A stretch of 56,744 bases of DNA from Anaeromyxobacter sp. PSR-1 (GCF_000964525.1 NZ_BAZG01000012.1:1-56744); one strand, 5' to 3'. Positions 27,760 through 36,917 are shown, counted from the stretch's first letter. The notes: generated by a model not told the origin, from the letters alone. A program made the numbers and translations.

Positions 27760-27842
27760 GTGAGACCACGAAAGATTCGGACAAACTCAAGTACCACTTC
27801 ATGACCGTAGATGGGCGCCCCCATTCGCTATACTGGTTATGA
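27756..27842 (+). CDS. 28-residue coupled mini-gene
   Basis: A tiny frame of 28 codons linked on both sides by ATGA overlaps: its ATG overlaps the stop of the gene before (27756-27759), and its stop overlaps the ATG of the gene after (27839-27842). The peptide SETTKDSDKLKYHFMTVDGR has no recognised family. The double overlap is the main support that it is translated. It could act only to couple translation of its neighbours. Confidence 0.4.
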   Translation: MSETTKDSDKLKYHFMTVDGRPHSLYWL

Positions 27843-28087
27843 ACGAGAAAGGCGAGACCCAGAGCGCAATGATGTTGGACCGGATGACGTGCGCATACTG
27901 CGGGTTCACCGTCGCAGAAGAGAGGATGAACAACATCACCGTGAAACATACCTGGGAGAAGCTGCAAGAAAACTGGCGTCAGGGAGTACCCATGTTGTGG
28001 CGGTGCGGTCTCTGCAAGGAAGCCGGCATCACCGAGCCCTTCCAGAAGGTCAACATGAGACCACACGTGTGCAATCACCAGAAGTGA
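27839..28087 (+). CDS. Small zinc-binding protein, prophage
   Basis: An 82-residue protein with three cysteine groups: CAYC at about residues 18-21, CGLC near 56-59, and a terminal HVCNH. This fits one or two zinc sites of a treble-clef or ribbon type. It is probably a nucleic-acid-binding or protein-adaptor domain. Its start overlaps the 28-residue frame upstream. Confidence 0.55.
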   Translation: MNEKGETQSAMMLDRMTCAYCGFTVAEERMNNITVKHTWEKLQENWRQGVPMLWRCGLCKEAGITEPFQKVNMRPHVCNHQK

Positions 28088-28133
28088 TGTGCTGAGCGTA
28101 GTACCGGGTCGGATGCCTACTTGCCGACCCAAC

Positions 28134-28164
28134 CTCTCCGATCACCCCAGTGACGATCGGAGAG
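28134..28164. repeat. Dispersed intergenic motif, copy 2, forming an inverted pair
   Basis: CTCTCCGATC at 28134-28143 and GATCGGAGAG at 28155-28164 form a perfect 10-bp dyad with an 11-nt loop. The right arm plus loop (28147-28164) is the exact reverse complement of 18 bp at 48080-48097. Confidence 0.55.
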
Positions 28165-28208
28165 CCCGGAGACCGCGGCCAGGTATGTCCATGGCCAGCC
28201 GGTCCGGG

Positions 28209-28237
28209 CCCTTCGGCGGGCCTCCGGTCACTTCGAG
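28209..28237. repeat. Dispersed intergenic motif, copy 3
   Basis: CCCTTCGGCGGGCCTC (28209-28224) is identical to 39194-39209, and GGTCACTTCGAG (28226-28237) is identical to 27125 and 48096. It overlaps the stop codon of the membrane protein gene on the minus strand. Confidence 0.5.
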
Positions 28238-28566
28238 CTGCCCTTCTCCAGGGCATCGACCCGGTCCTCTAGGTCGTTGATCCTCAGGCCGTGCTCCCGG
28301 ACCTTGTTGGCCTCGGTGGCTAGGCTCTCGATGATCTCCCTGTTCGCCGTGGTGTTCTCCTCGCGGACGATCTTCCGGATGATCTCGCCGCCACCGTTCG
28401 AGAGGGTGGACTTGATGATCTGCGGCATCCGCTCGTCCACGGCGTGGTTCACGAAGCCCTTGGCGGCGCGGATCGCCTCGGTGACCCGCTTCACGATCCA
28501 GTAGATGCCCAGCCCGGCTCCGACGAGCAGGGTGAGGTGTTCCTTGATGTCTGCGATGTACTCCAT
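28228..28566 (-). CDS. Membrane-anchored prophage protein, holin-like candidate
   Basis: A 112-residue protein with one predicted membrane helix near the N-terminus (LTLLVGAGLGIYWIV, about residues 11-25), then amphipathic helices and a C-terminal coiled coil (INDLEDRVDALEKGSSK). This layout resembles XhlA/holin-associated proteins, and it is the last gene of the late operon, where lysis genes often lie. No endolysin is recognised nearby, so the lysis role is only a suggestion. Its last codons and stop lie inside a dispersed repeat. Confidence 0.5.
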   Translation of the reverse strand: MEYIADIKEHLTLLVGAGLGIYWIVKRVTEAIRAAKGFVNHAVDERMPQIIKSTLSNGGGEIIRKIVREENTTANREIIESLATEANKVREHGLRINDLEDRVDALEKGSSK

Positions 28567-28586
28567 GTCATGTGTCGCTCCGTTGC

Positions 28587-28832
28587 TTAGACGATGCTGC
28601 CCGACAGGCCCATGAACAGGGACTCTGCCCGCCGACGTTCCTGGTCGAGCTGGTAGGCCCGGGCGGCCGTGACGGACACCGCCGCCTGCGCCTCTTCTTG
28701 CGTGGCCGAGACAGGGATGAATACCCAGTCCCGGACGATCACCTCGGAGGTCACGTCGTCGACGACATCGACCTGTAACTGGATCTGTTCACCCTGGCGG
28801 GCCATCCAGCTGACCCGGTAAGTCGTTCCCAT
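28587..28832 (-). CDS. Small virion-associated protein candidate
   Basis: An 81-residue acidic protein: TTYRVSWMARQGEQIQLQVDV, then WVFIPVSATQEEAQAAVSVTA and a helical end. No family is recognised. It sits 12 bp after the tail-tip gene and 20 bp before the membrane protein gene in the late operon, so a tail-associated or lysis-accessory role is equally possible. The length excludes a fibre. Confidence 0.5.
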   Translation of the reverse strand: MGTTYRVSWMARQGEQIQLQVDVVDDVTSEVIVRDWVFIPVSATQEEAQAAVSVTAARAYQLDQERRRAESLFMGLSGSIV

Positions 28833-28844
28833 CTTCGTCTCTCC

Positions 28845-31800
28845 TTAGAGCTTCGTCGCGTTGTGGCTGAGCAGGCCATCGGTCAGGTAGGTATGCGCAT
28901 CACGGACGGTGATGCGGCACGTCTCGCCCCGGCCATCCGGTTCCACGCTGGCGACCACACCGCCTGGTTGACCGAGGATCTCGTCCCCAGGCCTCATGTC
29001 CTGGACCAGTGCCCAGCCTGAAGGCGTCATGAACTGGTGGCCGACCGAGACTCGGAGCGAGCGCCCGTCCTCGGTGGTTAGGCGATAGAGGTCTAGCTCG
29101 CCGCGGCTGACATAGACGACCGGGAAGTAGTCGTAGCAGCCACGCTCCTCCGAGAACGACCAGAGCAGGTCACCGACCTGGACATCACCGGCGAGCTTCC
29201 ACGTCTTGTCCCAGAGCTGGACCGGGGTCTCGGGCACCGGACAACCGATCGGGTCCGATGATGAGTCACCGCCACCACCCGAGCCTGTCGAACCACCGAG
29301 CGAGTAGGCACCGGCCGTCATCAGGCCGCCCGCTGTGTTCGTTGACTGGAAGTCACGAGTCGGCGAGTAGCCGTAGACGTTGTGCAGCTTGACCCGGAGG
29401 TAGCCGTTCCAGTTGTTGGGAGCCGCGCTGTAGACGTATTGGTTGCTGTCCGTGTGCTTGTGGTACGTGTACGTGACCTTTGTCGCGTTCTCCACGGAGA
29501 CGAACGAGGCGGTCTGGTACTTCCGGTCCGGGATCGGGATGAAGACGGTGCCCATGTTGTTCGGCGCGCTGTTGTAGACAGTGACCTCGAGGTAGCGGAG
29601 GCCATCGAAGCCGTCCGAGCTGGACCGCGGCCAGAGCACGAAGTCCCAGGTGGCCTGGTTGTGGAGGACGCCTCCGTCCCAGAGCCCGCCACGCTGGTAG
29701 ATCGCGAGACGGTCACCGTTGGTCGCATCGTAGAGGACGGGAGATCCACGGCTCTCGCCACGGTAGAACGAGGCGCCTTTGGTCGTATCGAAGTCGATGG
29801 CGTTGACCGACCGGACCGCCACCTCATCGAGCAGCCACTTACCGATGTAGGCGCCGCCGGGGGCGATCCGCATCGGCGTCGTGGATCCGATGAACATCTT
29901 CGAACCTGAGACGGCGTAGTAGCCGTTCGTGCCCGCGGGATAGATGACGCCGTAGGCCTCCTGGTAGTTGCTCGTCTTGATCGTGTCCGCCGCCAGGTGG
30001 CTCGCCGTGATCGTACCGGCAGCGATCTCGGTGCCGCTGATCGAACCGGCCCTGATGTGATCGCCAGTCAGGGTCCCGACAGCCACGTGAGTGCCGGAGA
30101 TGGTCTGGGCCTGAAGATGAGTGCCCTGGATCGTCTGGGCTGCGATGTGCTGAGCCTTGATGGCGCCAGAAACGATCAACGTCGCATCCGCGACACGTTC
30201 AATGTTGAAGTCAGTATACCAGGACTGACCTACGTACGCGACGCGATCCGCCCACGGTCCGAACCTCAAACCAGCGATATTCGCCGGCACGGTGTACGTA
30301 CCCGTCACATACTGCCATCCGGCGGCATAGGTCGCCGCCTCGCCTATACCGTTCTGTCCCGGCCAGACCCACCCGGAAACATCCTGGCCGTCTGCACCGA
30401 CAGCGTACCCCACGATTCCCAGTCTGGCCGTTCCACCCGTACCAGCACGATTGACCCATCCGGACGCTTTATACGTCTCACCCGGCTGGACAGGGAACAC
30501 CATCGTAGAGATGTTGTCACGAGCACTGAACTCAGAGGCATACGGCTTCGGACAACCAACCGGAACTGCGGCGTTTGAACTTGGCAACCGTCTTAAGAAG
30601 CCTGCCCAACCAGTGAGACCTGTTTCAAATGATGGATCAAGATTGAGTGATTTCGGAGCGATCAAGAGATGCTGCGCTTGGATAGTGCCTGCCTGGATGT
30701 GCTCGCCAGTCAGGGTGCCGAAAGCGAGATGGGTGCCACTGATCGTCTGAGCCTGGATGTGCGTGCCCTGGATCGTCGAACCGGAGATGTTCTGGCCGGT
30801 GATGGTGTTGGCGGCGATGTTCGTTCCGCTGATCGTGTTGGCGGCGATCTCCGAACCAGAGATGGTCCCAGCCTTGATGTTGTCGCCAGTCAGAGTGCCG
30901 AAAGCGATGTTCGAACCGCTGATCGTGTTGGCTTTGATCCGATCACCGGTGATCGTAGAGCCGCTGATATTGTTCGCGGTGATCGTGTTGGCGGCGATGT
31001 TCTGGCCGGTGATGGTGTTGGCTGCGATCTCAGAACCAGAGATGGTGCCCGCCTGGATGTGGTCGCCGACCAGGGTGCTGAAGGCGATGTGAGATCCGCT
31101 GATCGTCTGGGCCTTGATGTGCGAGCCCTGGATCGTCGAGGCAGACAGGTGCGTTCCCTGGATCGTGGCCGCGACAATCCTCGAACCAGAGATCGAGCCA
31201 GCCACGATCTCACGTGAGGTGATGGCGTCCGCATTGATCTTACCGGCGGTCACAGCGTTGGCGATGATCTGCTGGGCGCCGATGGCGTTGGCGCTGATAC
31301 GGTCCTGAGTGATCGAGGCGCTGACGATCTTCGTTGCTGAGAGTGTGCCGTCAGCCAGGTTCGATGCGGCGAGCTCGCTCAGCCAGATGTTGGCCAGGTA
31401 CGTCCTGCTGGCGACACCAGCCGTGTCTCGGTTGAGCAGGAACAGGAGCTTCATGTAGGCGGAACCGGGCGGGAACATGTTGCTCACGCTGTTGCCGCTC
31501 AGGTCGGTTCCGCCGACGGTGCCACGGTATGCAGTCCACACGGACGGAACGGTCACGTTCGATGCCGCGAAGTACTTGTATCCGGAGGTGTTGCCGGCAC
31601 GGCCCTGGGATACGGGAGTGCCGATCGGCCACGCGCCATCAGGAGTATCCGGGTTACCCATGCTCGCCGGGATCGGGTAGCTCAGGGTGATGACGTTGCC
31701 GTTGACGCCCGTAGTGCCGTAGAGCGCGCCCGCGCCGAACGTCCAGGCGTAGCGGCTGTATGTGAAGTCTGGGTACTTGTAGCCGAAGCTGTTCTTGTAT

Positions 31801-34073
31801 CCCCAGATGATCAACCCGCGGTTGTACTGACTCGCATCATTTGTCCAACCAGAACCATCCGTGAGCGTGACCGTGGTGTCGCCTGGCTTAAGAGGTGCAG
31901 CCAGGGTCGTGTTAGAGGCAGGGAAGTGGCCGCACGTCCAGGCGTAGCACTGGAGTTTGTCGATATCGAAGAAGACGCCGCCAGCGAACGCCCTGCTCGC
32001 CGTAGCTGCGGTCTCAACCATGGCTGAGAAGCGAAGCTCGTAGGTCTTGCTCGGTTCGACCGGTAGTACCTCGTCGTTGCGCTTCTCGGTGCTGAGCGTA
32101 TCCGTGTAGAAGCTGCCCACACCACCGTTCGCCTGGGCGCCCGTGAACGTGAAGCCAGAAAAGTTGTAGTTGGTGCCGAGCAGGCTCGTCCCGTTAGCGA
32201 TCAGGTTCATTCCCCGGCTCTGGACGTAATCCTTCGTCCACGAGGAGGAGGCGAACGCAGCATCCGCCTGAGCGAATGCGTCTGATGCCGAAGCCTGGGC
32301 GGTGAAGGCGTTCTGGATGGCCAGCGAGGCAGAGGCCTGGGATGCGGAAGCAGCGGCCTGGGCGGCCGAGGCTGAGGAGAAGGCAAGGCTGGCCGTAGCC
32401 TGCGCAGCCGAGGCTGCTGTCTGGGCGGCCGATGCTGAGGTGAACGCCCACGATGCGGTGGTCTGCGCACGTGAGGCCGAGAGCTGGGCGTTGCTGGCCG
32501 ACGTGAATGCCAGGGAAGCTGTAGCCTGTGAGGCGGAGGCGGCAGACTGGGCGGCCGAGGCTGACGTGAAGGCCCGGCTCGCCGATGTCTGTGCTGCCGA
32601 TGCACTCTGGAAAGCGAGGGTGGCCGAGGCCTGAGCGATCGAGGCACTGTTCATCGCCCAGCTCGCCGTGGTGAAGGCGCTGTTCGCCGTGTTGTAGGCG
32701 AGGGTGGCCGAGGTCTGTGCCACGGCCGCCGAGGCGGACGCAGCGCTCGCCGTGACCGAGACGTTCTCCACGACCAGTGGAGCGTAGAGTCTGATCAGGC
32801 CATCGTCGTAGCCGTCGTGGGTCTGCGGGGTCACGTCCACCGAGGCCACGTGCGGCCACTCGATGGCCTCGATGCTGAGGATGCCGTCGTCCTCTTCCTC
32901 GATGGACCTGATGCGGACGGTCTGATCGGACAGACCGAACATCGGCTCCGTCAGACCGACGAGGTCTCCGGGCTCGAGAGCGTCCCAGCGTGGACCGACA
33001 CGGAACCTGTACTTGTTTCGACGGGTGATGGAGCGCTGGGCCATGAGGCCGCTGAGCGTCATCACCTGCTTCGGGTTCTTGATCCACGAGCTGGTGGTGG
33101 TCGGGGCACGACGCTGACCGTAGGTGGCCTGGTGACCAGCGTCGGGCAGCGAGTAGGTGCCGGCCGAGCCGTTGGCGTCGTTGTTCTCGATGCTGATCGG
33201 GAACTCGTTGAAGACCTCATCCTCTGGGATACGGATCACCGTGACCGGGTCCTCACCCTCCGTGACGATCAGCTCGTTCTGGTCGATGGTGAGGCTCTTG
33301 GTCGGCGGCGTGTACGAGCCCGTGGCGAAGGTGCCGTTGGGGATGACCTTCAGTCCACCGTTCGACCAGACGATCGTGCTGTCAGTGTCACGCATCAGCT
33401 CGTCGATGAGCTTGTCGACGCTCGTGGACTCGTTGATGGCCCGGTCCACGTGGGTGAACCCCATGGCATCGCAGTAGGCCCGGTAGGAACCTGTCTGGAC
33501 CGCCGAGGCTGGGATGCTGGAACCGGAGACGACCAGGTCCACCAGCACGTCCGCCGGGTGGCTGAGCGTGCCGATGACGCCGAACTCGATTCGAGGGATC
33601 TTGCCCTCGGGCGTGCCGAACATGTTGGAACGGAACTGGGCGGTGCCGGCGAAGGTCGGACCGGGACCGGAGCCGTAGGTGACGAAGCTGCACGTCGGGG
33701 CGGTGCTGCCCGAGATGACCTCGTACCAGCCGCCCTCACCGACCAGGTGGAAGAGCTGGAGGAGGTCGCCATCACGGTAGGCGTTGATGATGCCGGCGAC
33801 CGGAGCCTCGCAGATGGCCCAGACCATAGCGAGCGTCTGTCCCTTGTAGTTGCCGCTGTAGAGCGTCGGGACCTGGCCTGAGGCGGACAGGTACGCAGCC
33901 GTCCTCCCGGAGGAGTGGATCGCCCGGGCGGTGACCCGGGCGTTGCCGTACACCTTCGCCAACGGCTCGCCGAGCCTGGTCTGTGGGGGCAGGGCCGGCT
34001 TCGGTGGGATGTATGGCGGGTGTTGGTCCTCGCTTCCGGCGGCCGGCCTGTCCTGATCGATCCTTGTGGCCAT
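28845..34073 (-). CDS. Giant tail-tip/fibre protein with C-terminal Hint (intein-like) domain
   Basis: A 1,742-residue central tail protein. About residues 1-430 resemble gpJ-like tail-tip proteins (TRLGEPLAKVYGNARVTARA, then FRVGPRWDALEPGDLVGL). About 435-615 is an Ala/Ser heptad-like coiled coil of repeats such as QTSATLAYNTANSAF. After a beta-rich part, about 960-1170 is a repeat array (SGSEIAANTITGQNIAANT type), and a second shorter array follows later. Residues 1611-1738 form a Hint domain: Cys1611, His1679 in VSVGHQF, His1737-Asn1738, then only ATKL. Hint domains self-splice or self-cleave; here Ala follows Asn, so cleavage rather than splicing is expected. It is the largest gene and probably determines host binding. 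Confidence 0.85.
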   Translation of the reverse strand: MATRIDQDRPAAGSEDQHPPYIPPKPALPPQTRLGEPLAKVYGNARVTARAIHSSGRTAAYLSASGQVPTLYSGNYKGQTLAMVWAICEAPVAGIINAYRDGDLLQLFHLVGEGGWYEVISGSTAPTCSFVTYGSGPGPTFAGTAQFRSNMFGTPEGKIPRIEFGVIGTLSHPADVLVDLVVSGSSIPASAVQTGSYRAYCDAMGFTHVDRAINESTSVDKLIDELMRDTDSTIVWSNGGLKVIPNGTFATGSYTPPTKSLTIDQNELIVTEGEDPVTVIRIPEDEVFNEFPISIENNDANGSAGTYSLPDAGHQATYGQRRAPTTTSSWIKNPKQVMTLSGLMAQRSITRRNKYRFRVGPRWDALEPGDLVGLTEPMFGLSDQTVRIRSIEEEDDGILSIEAIEWPHVASVDVTPQTHDGYDDGLIRLYAPLVVENVSVTASAASASAAVAQTSATLAYNTANSAFTTASWAMNSASIAQASATLAFQSASAAQTSASRAFTSASAAQSAASASQATASLAFTSASNAQLSASRAQTTASWAFTSASAAQTAASAAQATASLAFSSASAAQAAASASQASASLAIQNAFTAQASASDAFAQADAAFASSSWTKDYVQSRGMNLIANGTSLLGTNYNFSGFTFTGAQANGGVGSFYTDTLSTEKRNDEVLPVEPSKTYELRFSAMVETAATASRAFAGGVFFDIDKLQCYAWTCGHFPASNTTLAAPLKPGDTTVTLTDGSGWTNDASQYNRGLIIWGYKNSFGYKYPDFTYSRYAWTFGAGALYGTTGVNGNVITLSYPIPASMGNPDTPDGAWPIGTPVSQGRAGNTSGYKYFAASNVTVPSVWTAYRGTVGGTDLSGNSVSNMFPPGSAYMKLLFLLNRDTAGVASRTYLANIWLSELAASNLADGTLSATKIVSASITQDRISANAIGAQQIIANAVTAGKINADAITSREIVAGSISGSRIVAATIQGTHLSASTIQGSHIKAQTISGSHIAFSTLVGDHIQAGTISGSEIAANTITGQNIAANTITANNISGSTITGDRIKANTISGSNIAFGTLTGDNIKAGTISGSEIAANTISGTNIAANTITGQNISGSTIQGTHIQAQTISGTHLAFGTLTGEHIQAGTIQAQHLLIAPKSLNLDPSFETGLTGWAGFLRRLPSSNAAVPVGCPKPYASEFSARDNISTMVFPVQPGETYKASGWVNRAGTGGTARLGIVGYAVGADGQDVSGWVWPGQNGIGEAATYAAGWQYVTGTYTVPANIAGLRFGPWADRVAYVGQSWYTDFNIERVADATLIVSGAIKAQHIAAQTIQGTHLQAQTISGTHVAVGTLTGDHIRAGSISGTEIAAGTITASHLAADTIKTSNYQEAYGVIYPAGTNGYYAVSGSKMFIGSTTPMRIAPGGAYIGKWLLDEVAVRSVNAIDFDTTKGASFYRGESRGSPVLYDATNGDRLAIYQRGGLWDGGVLHNQATWDFVLWPRSSSDGFDGLRYLEVTVYNSAPNNMGTVFIPIPDRKYQTASFVSVENATKVTYTYHKHTDSNQYVYSAAPNNWNGYLRVKLHNVYGYSPTRDFQSTNTAGGLMTAGAYSLGGSTGSGGGGDSSSDPIGCPVPETPVQLWDKTWKLAGDVQVGDLLWSFSEERGCYDYFPVVYVSRGELDLYRLTTEDGRSLRVSVGHQFMTPSGWALVQDMRPGDEILGQPGGVVASVEPDGRGETCRITVRDAHTYLTDGLLSHNATKL

Positions 34074-34076
34074 CTG

Positions 34077-34943
34077 TTAGGTTCCTGCGTCTGAGCTCGG
34101 GGCGAACGGGAACCCTCCGAACCGAGCGATGTTTGAGAACGTGCCGCTGCACTTGAGCAGCGTGTGGTCGCAGCCACGGCGGAGGACCAGACCGGTGCCC
34201 GAGGGTGGAACTTGGGGCAGGGCAGGGGTGATCTCTACGGCCGTGATCCCGGTGGCGACCTGGGAGTTGGAGACGATCGTCCGGGTGCTACCGCTCATCG
34301 GCCCAGACGTGATGGAGACGGTCCCGATCTTCAGGTCGTTCGTGGTGAACGTGGAGGAACCGACCCGGAGGACGGTCGTGGTCGAACCGGAGGAGGCCAC
34401 ACGACTGAAGGTGTGCGGGGTCATGTTCACCTGGCACCAGCCGTCGCCGAGGACGTAGGGACACGAGACCTGGACGATGCGTGGCGGGAACGCCCTCGAC
34501 ATCGAGGCGATCAGGGACTTCACCGTCAGCTCGATCCTCGTGGAGCCGGGTTCGACGTTGACGATCCGTCCGTCGAAGTCCGTGACCATGCCGGCCAGGT
34601 TTCCCCAGCTCCCGGAGAAGTACGCCCGCTGCACCAGGACCCGGACGTCATCGAACGAGCCCTGGAGCGCAGCCTGAAGCATCGGGGTGCCAGCCAGAGT
34701 GCCGCTGCCCGGGACTACCGTGAGGCCGATCGTGTCGACCTCGAGCCCGGTCTTCGTCCGGGACTTGCCCTTCGAGACTCCCGGGCCAGCGCATGACCAG
34801 GTGGTCGAGCCAGACACGACATCAACGTCTGCCGAGGTCCACCGCTGCGTCCCCTCCCGGAACTCGAACGTGAACAGCTCCGCCACGAGGTGGTTGTCGG
34901 TCCCGTAGAGCGTAGAGTCGAGCTGGGTGCTGGTGGGCTTCAT
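34077..34943 (-). CDS. DUF2163/BR0599-family tail protein (GTA Orfg13-like)
   Basis: A 288-residue protein. The N-terminal half has the DUF2163 pattern (AELFTFEFREGTQRWTSADVDV, GLEVDTIGLTV), and the C-terminus has the BR0599 motif GCDHTLLKCSGTFSNIARFG followed by GFPF, including the conserved paired Cys. In gene transfer agents and many siphophages it is a tail-tip hub protein between the DUF2460 protein and the host-specificity protein, the same order as here. It is only 3 bp from the tail-tip gene. Confidence 0.85.
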   Translation of the reverse strand: MKPTSTQLDSTLYGTDNHLVAELFTFEFREGTQRWTSADVDVVSGSTTWSCAGPGVSKGKSRTKTGLEVDTIGLTVVPGSGTLAGTPMLQAALQGSFDDVRVLVQRAYFSGSWGNLAGMVTDFDGRIVNVEPGSTRIELTVKSLIASMSRAFPPRIVQVSCPYVLGDGWCQVNMTPHTFSRVASSGSTTTVLRVGSSTFTTNDLKIGTVSITSGPMSGSTRTIVSNSQVATGITAVEITPALPQVPPSGTGLVLRRGCDHTLLKCSGTFSNIARFGGFPFAPSSDAGT

Positions 34944-34950
34944 CCTGGGC

Positions 34951-35052
34951 CTCTCCGATTCACTCCGATGTGACGGAGCGTGTACCCCATAGGTATAGGT
35001 GGCCGGAGGTTTTGGGCCTCTCCGACGTCATCCTGGGTGATCGGGTCACTTC
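34951..35052. repeat. Dispersed motif pair in the gap before the DUF2163 gene
   Basis: CTCTCCGATTCAC at 34951-34963 and CTCTCCGACGTCATCC at 35018-35033, followed by GGTCACTTC at 35044-35052, are degenerate relatives of the 48080 motif. They fill the 102-bp gap between two tail genes. Confidence 0.4.
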
Positions 35053-35429
35053 ACCGAGATGACCGTGGCCTCTGCCTCCCAGATGCCCGGGACGATCCGG
35101 TGGAGTTTGAGGGAGTCCTGTACGAAGCGGACTCGAACCTGAGAACCAGAGTACGGGTCGTTCATGAGGAACGAGTCCCAGCTGCCGAGGTGGTCATCGA
35201 AGAACTTCTGGACCGTGGCCACCTCGGAGTACGCAGCCCACGGGGCCGGGGCCATCACGTCTGTACGGAGGACGTTCCAGCGGAGCTGGTAGCGGTACCT
35301 GGGAGTGGACCAGTAGGCGGCCCGTTGTTCCTTGCCACCGGCAGTCTCGAAGACGCTGCTCCGGTAGATTGTCTCTCGCTCGACCTCTACGTCCAGACCA
35401 GGAAGCTCTGGGAATACGCTGTTTGACAT
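35046..35429 (-). CDS. DUF2460-family tail protein (GTA Orfg12-like)
   Basis: A 127-residue protein whose N-terminus SNSVFPELPGLDVEVERETIYRS-type sequence, with GGKEQRAAYWSTPRYRYQL, is the DUF2460 signature (FPxLPG..., then an E-x-R motif and PR). In RcGTA-like particles it forms the distal tail ring next to the tape measure protein, again the order found here. It ends VISVK* inside a dispersed motif. The tape measure gene begins 3 bp upstream in the reading direction. Confidence 0.82.
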   Translation of the reverse strand: MSNSVFPELPGLDVEVERETIYRSSVFETAGGKEQRAAYWSTPRYRYQLRWNVLRTDVMAPAPWAAYSEVATVQKFFDDHLGSWDSFLMNDPYSGSQVRVRFVQDSLKLHRIVPGIWEAEATVISVK

Positions 35430-35432
35430 CGC

Positions 35433-36917
35433 TTAGAACCTCCCGTCCTTGGACGCCTCGTTCAGGACCCTGATCAGCTGGCCGTCGTTGCTCTTCAGGG
35501 CCGAGTAGAACGACTTCGTGTCGATGGCGTTGATGACGTAGGTGTTCTGCGTCGTCCTTCCGCCGAGCTGGTTGTTCGGCACGATCTTCCCGCTCATCGA
35601 GGGGACGAACAGCTCAGGGCCGATCTCACCGACGATGTACGGCTGACCAGCCATGACAGGTCCGCCGGCCGCTCTCATCTGAGGGACTGAGGCGATCGTG
35701 CTGATGATGGCCGCCGCCGATGCAGCGATGTTCAACCAGGCGAACGGTCCGGCCGTGGCGCTCATGGCGATGGCGAGCTGCATGGCCTGCTGGATGAGCT
35801 TGCCGAGGGTGGCCGTCATCTTCCCGGTTGAGCCACCGATGGCATCGCCGAAGGAACCGAGCGTATCGGCGATCGTGGCGCCGACCATCTGGGTGGTCTC
35901 GAGCTGCTTGTTGAAGGCGTCCATCTCCTTGGACGCGTCCTTCGCCTTGCCCTCGTTGAACTTCTTGTTGGACTGGGCGAGGACGCTGCCCTCGTTGTCG
36001 CCGCCCGCGAAGATGGGACTCTTGCCGTAGAGGCTCTCGTTGCCCTTCTCGGCCTCTTTCCGATAGTCGTCACCGATCTGCTTGGCGGTGATGGCGCCCT
36101 CGAGCTGAAGCTCTCCGGTGATGTCACGCCGCATGCCGGCGTCGCCACCCTCCGGCGCCTGGCCGAGCGCGATCGCGTCAGCCTTCACCTTGGCTTCGGC
36201 GGCTACCTTCGCCGCCTCCTGGGCCTTCTTGAGGGCGTCCTCGGCGGCCTTCGTGGCTGCCTTGCCGGCCGCCTCACGGGCCTTGCCGACATCTATCTCG
36301 GTCCTCTTCGTGACCAAGCCGAGATCCTCGATCGCCTTGGCCTCGGCATCCTTCAGTCTCTTGTACTGCTCGACATCGTCGTCGGAACCAAAGACCTGAC
36401 CTTTAACTCCGAAGACGACCTTCCGTTGGTCCTCCATGGCCTGTCTGGCGGCGGAGGCCTTGGCGACCTCAGCTGCCGCCTTCTCCTGGGCCACGGCGGC
36501 CTTCTCACGGGCGACGCCGTAGTCGCCGCCAGACATCTCGGCCATGAGCAGACGGATGGCGGTGCGGTTGTCCTCGATCTGCTTCCCGAGGTCGGCCTGC
36601 CACTTCTTCGTCTCCTCGGCGGCCCTCTTGGCCGCAGCACCAGCCTCCTGGAAGTGGTTGACCAGGAGCTGGACGCCAGCCAGGGCAATGCCCATCGGAC
36701 CGCCGGCGGCGAGACCGCCGAGCATCGTTCCGAGCATCTTCCCTGTGGTGGATGAGGTGTTGCCGAGGACTTGGATGACACCGCCGAACTTCGAGGCGCC
36801 CTCCTTGGCTCTGTTCAGAGACTCACCGAGGTTCTTGGTCGCCTTGCCGACGTTATCGAGGCCACGAAGCGCGCCGGTTCCCTCGAACAGAAACTTTAGA
36901 ATTAGGGGTTCGGCCAT
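35433..36917 (-). CDS. Tail tape measure protein
   Basis: A 494-residue protein with the expected layout: a long helical, Ala/Lys/Glu-rich middle (about residues 80-290), hydrophobic segments (MLGGLAAGGPMGIALAGVQLL, about 65-85, and PFAWLNIAASAAAIISTIAS), and a C-terminal AGGPVMAGQPYIVGEIGPEL-type sequence common in tape measure proteins. About 494 residues predicts a short tail, roughly 70 nm at 0.15 nm per residue. It follows the frameshifting chaperone pair, as in lambda-like phages. Confidence 0.88.
   Translation of the reverse strand: MAEPLILKFLFEGTGALRGLDNVGKATKNLGESLNRAKEGASKFGGVIQVLGNTSSTTGKMLGTMLGGLAAGGPMGIALAGVQLLVNHFQEAGAAAKRAAEETKKWQADLGKQIEDNRTAIRLLMAEMSGGDYGVAREKAAVAQEKAAAEVAKASAARQAMEDQRKVVFGVKGQVFGSDDDVEQYKRLKDAEAKAIEDLGLVTKRTEIDVGKAREAAGKAATKAAEDALKKAQEAAKVAAEAKVKADAIALGQAPEGGDAGMRRDITGELQLEGAITAKQIGDDYRKEAEKGNESLYGKSPIFAGGDNEGSVLAQSNKKFNEGKAKDASKEMDAFNKQLETTQMVGATIADTLGSFGDAIGGSTGKMTATLGKLIQQAMQLAIAMSATAGPFAWLNIAASAAAIISTIASVPQMRAAGGPVMAGQPYIVGEIGPELFVPSMSGKIVPNNQLGGRTTQNTYVINAIDTKSFYSALKSNDGQLIRVLNEASKDGRF

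Noticed and set aside
30344-30750. Short plus-strand and minus-strand open frames inside the tail-tip gene
   Set aside because: They lack ribosome-binding sites and are read against a strongly supported 1,742-codon frame.
30650-31330. CRISPR array or tandem DNA repeat
   Set aside because: The periodic DNA repeats are codons of a repeated protein motif in one open frame. Spacing is irregular and there are no spacers or cas genes.
28845-34073. Diversity-generating retroelement acting on the tail protein
   Set aside because: No reverse transcriptase gene or template repeat is found in the window.
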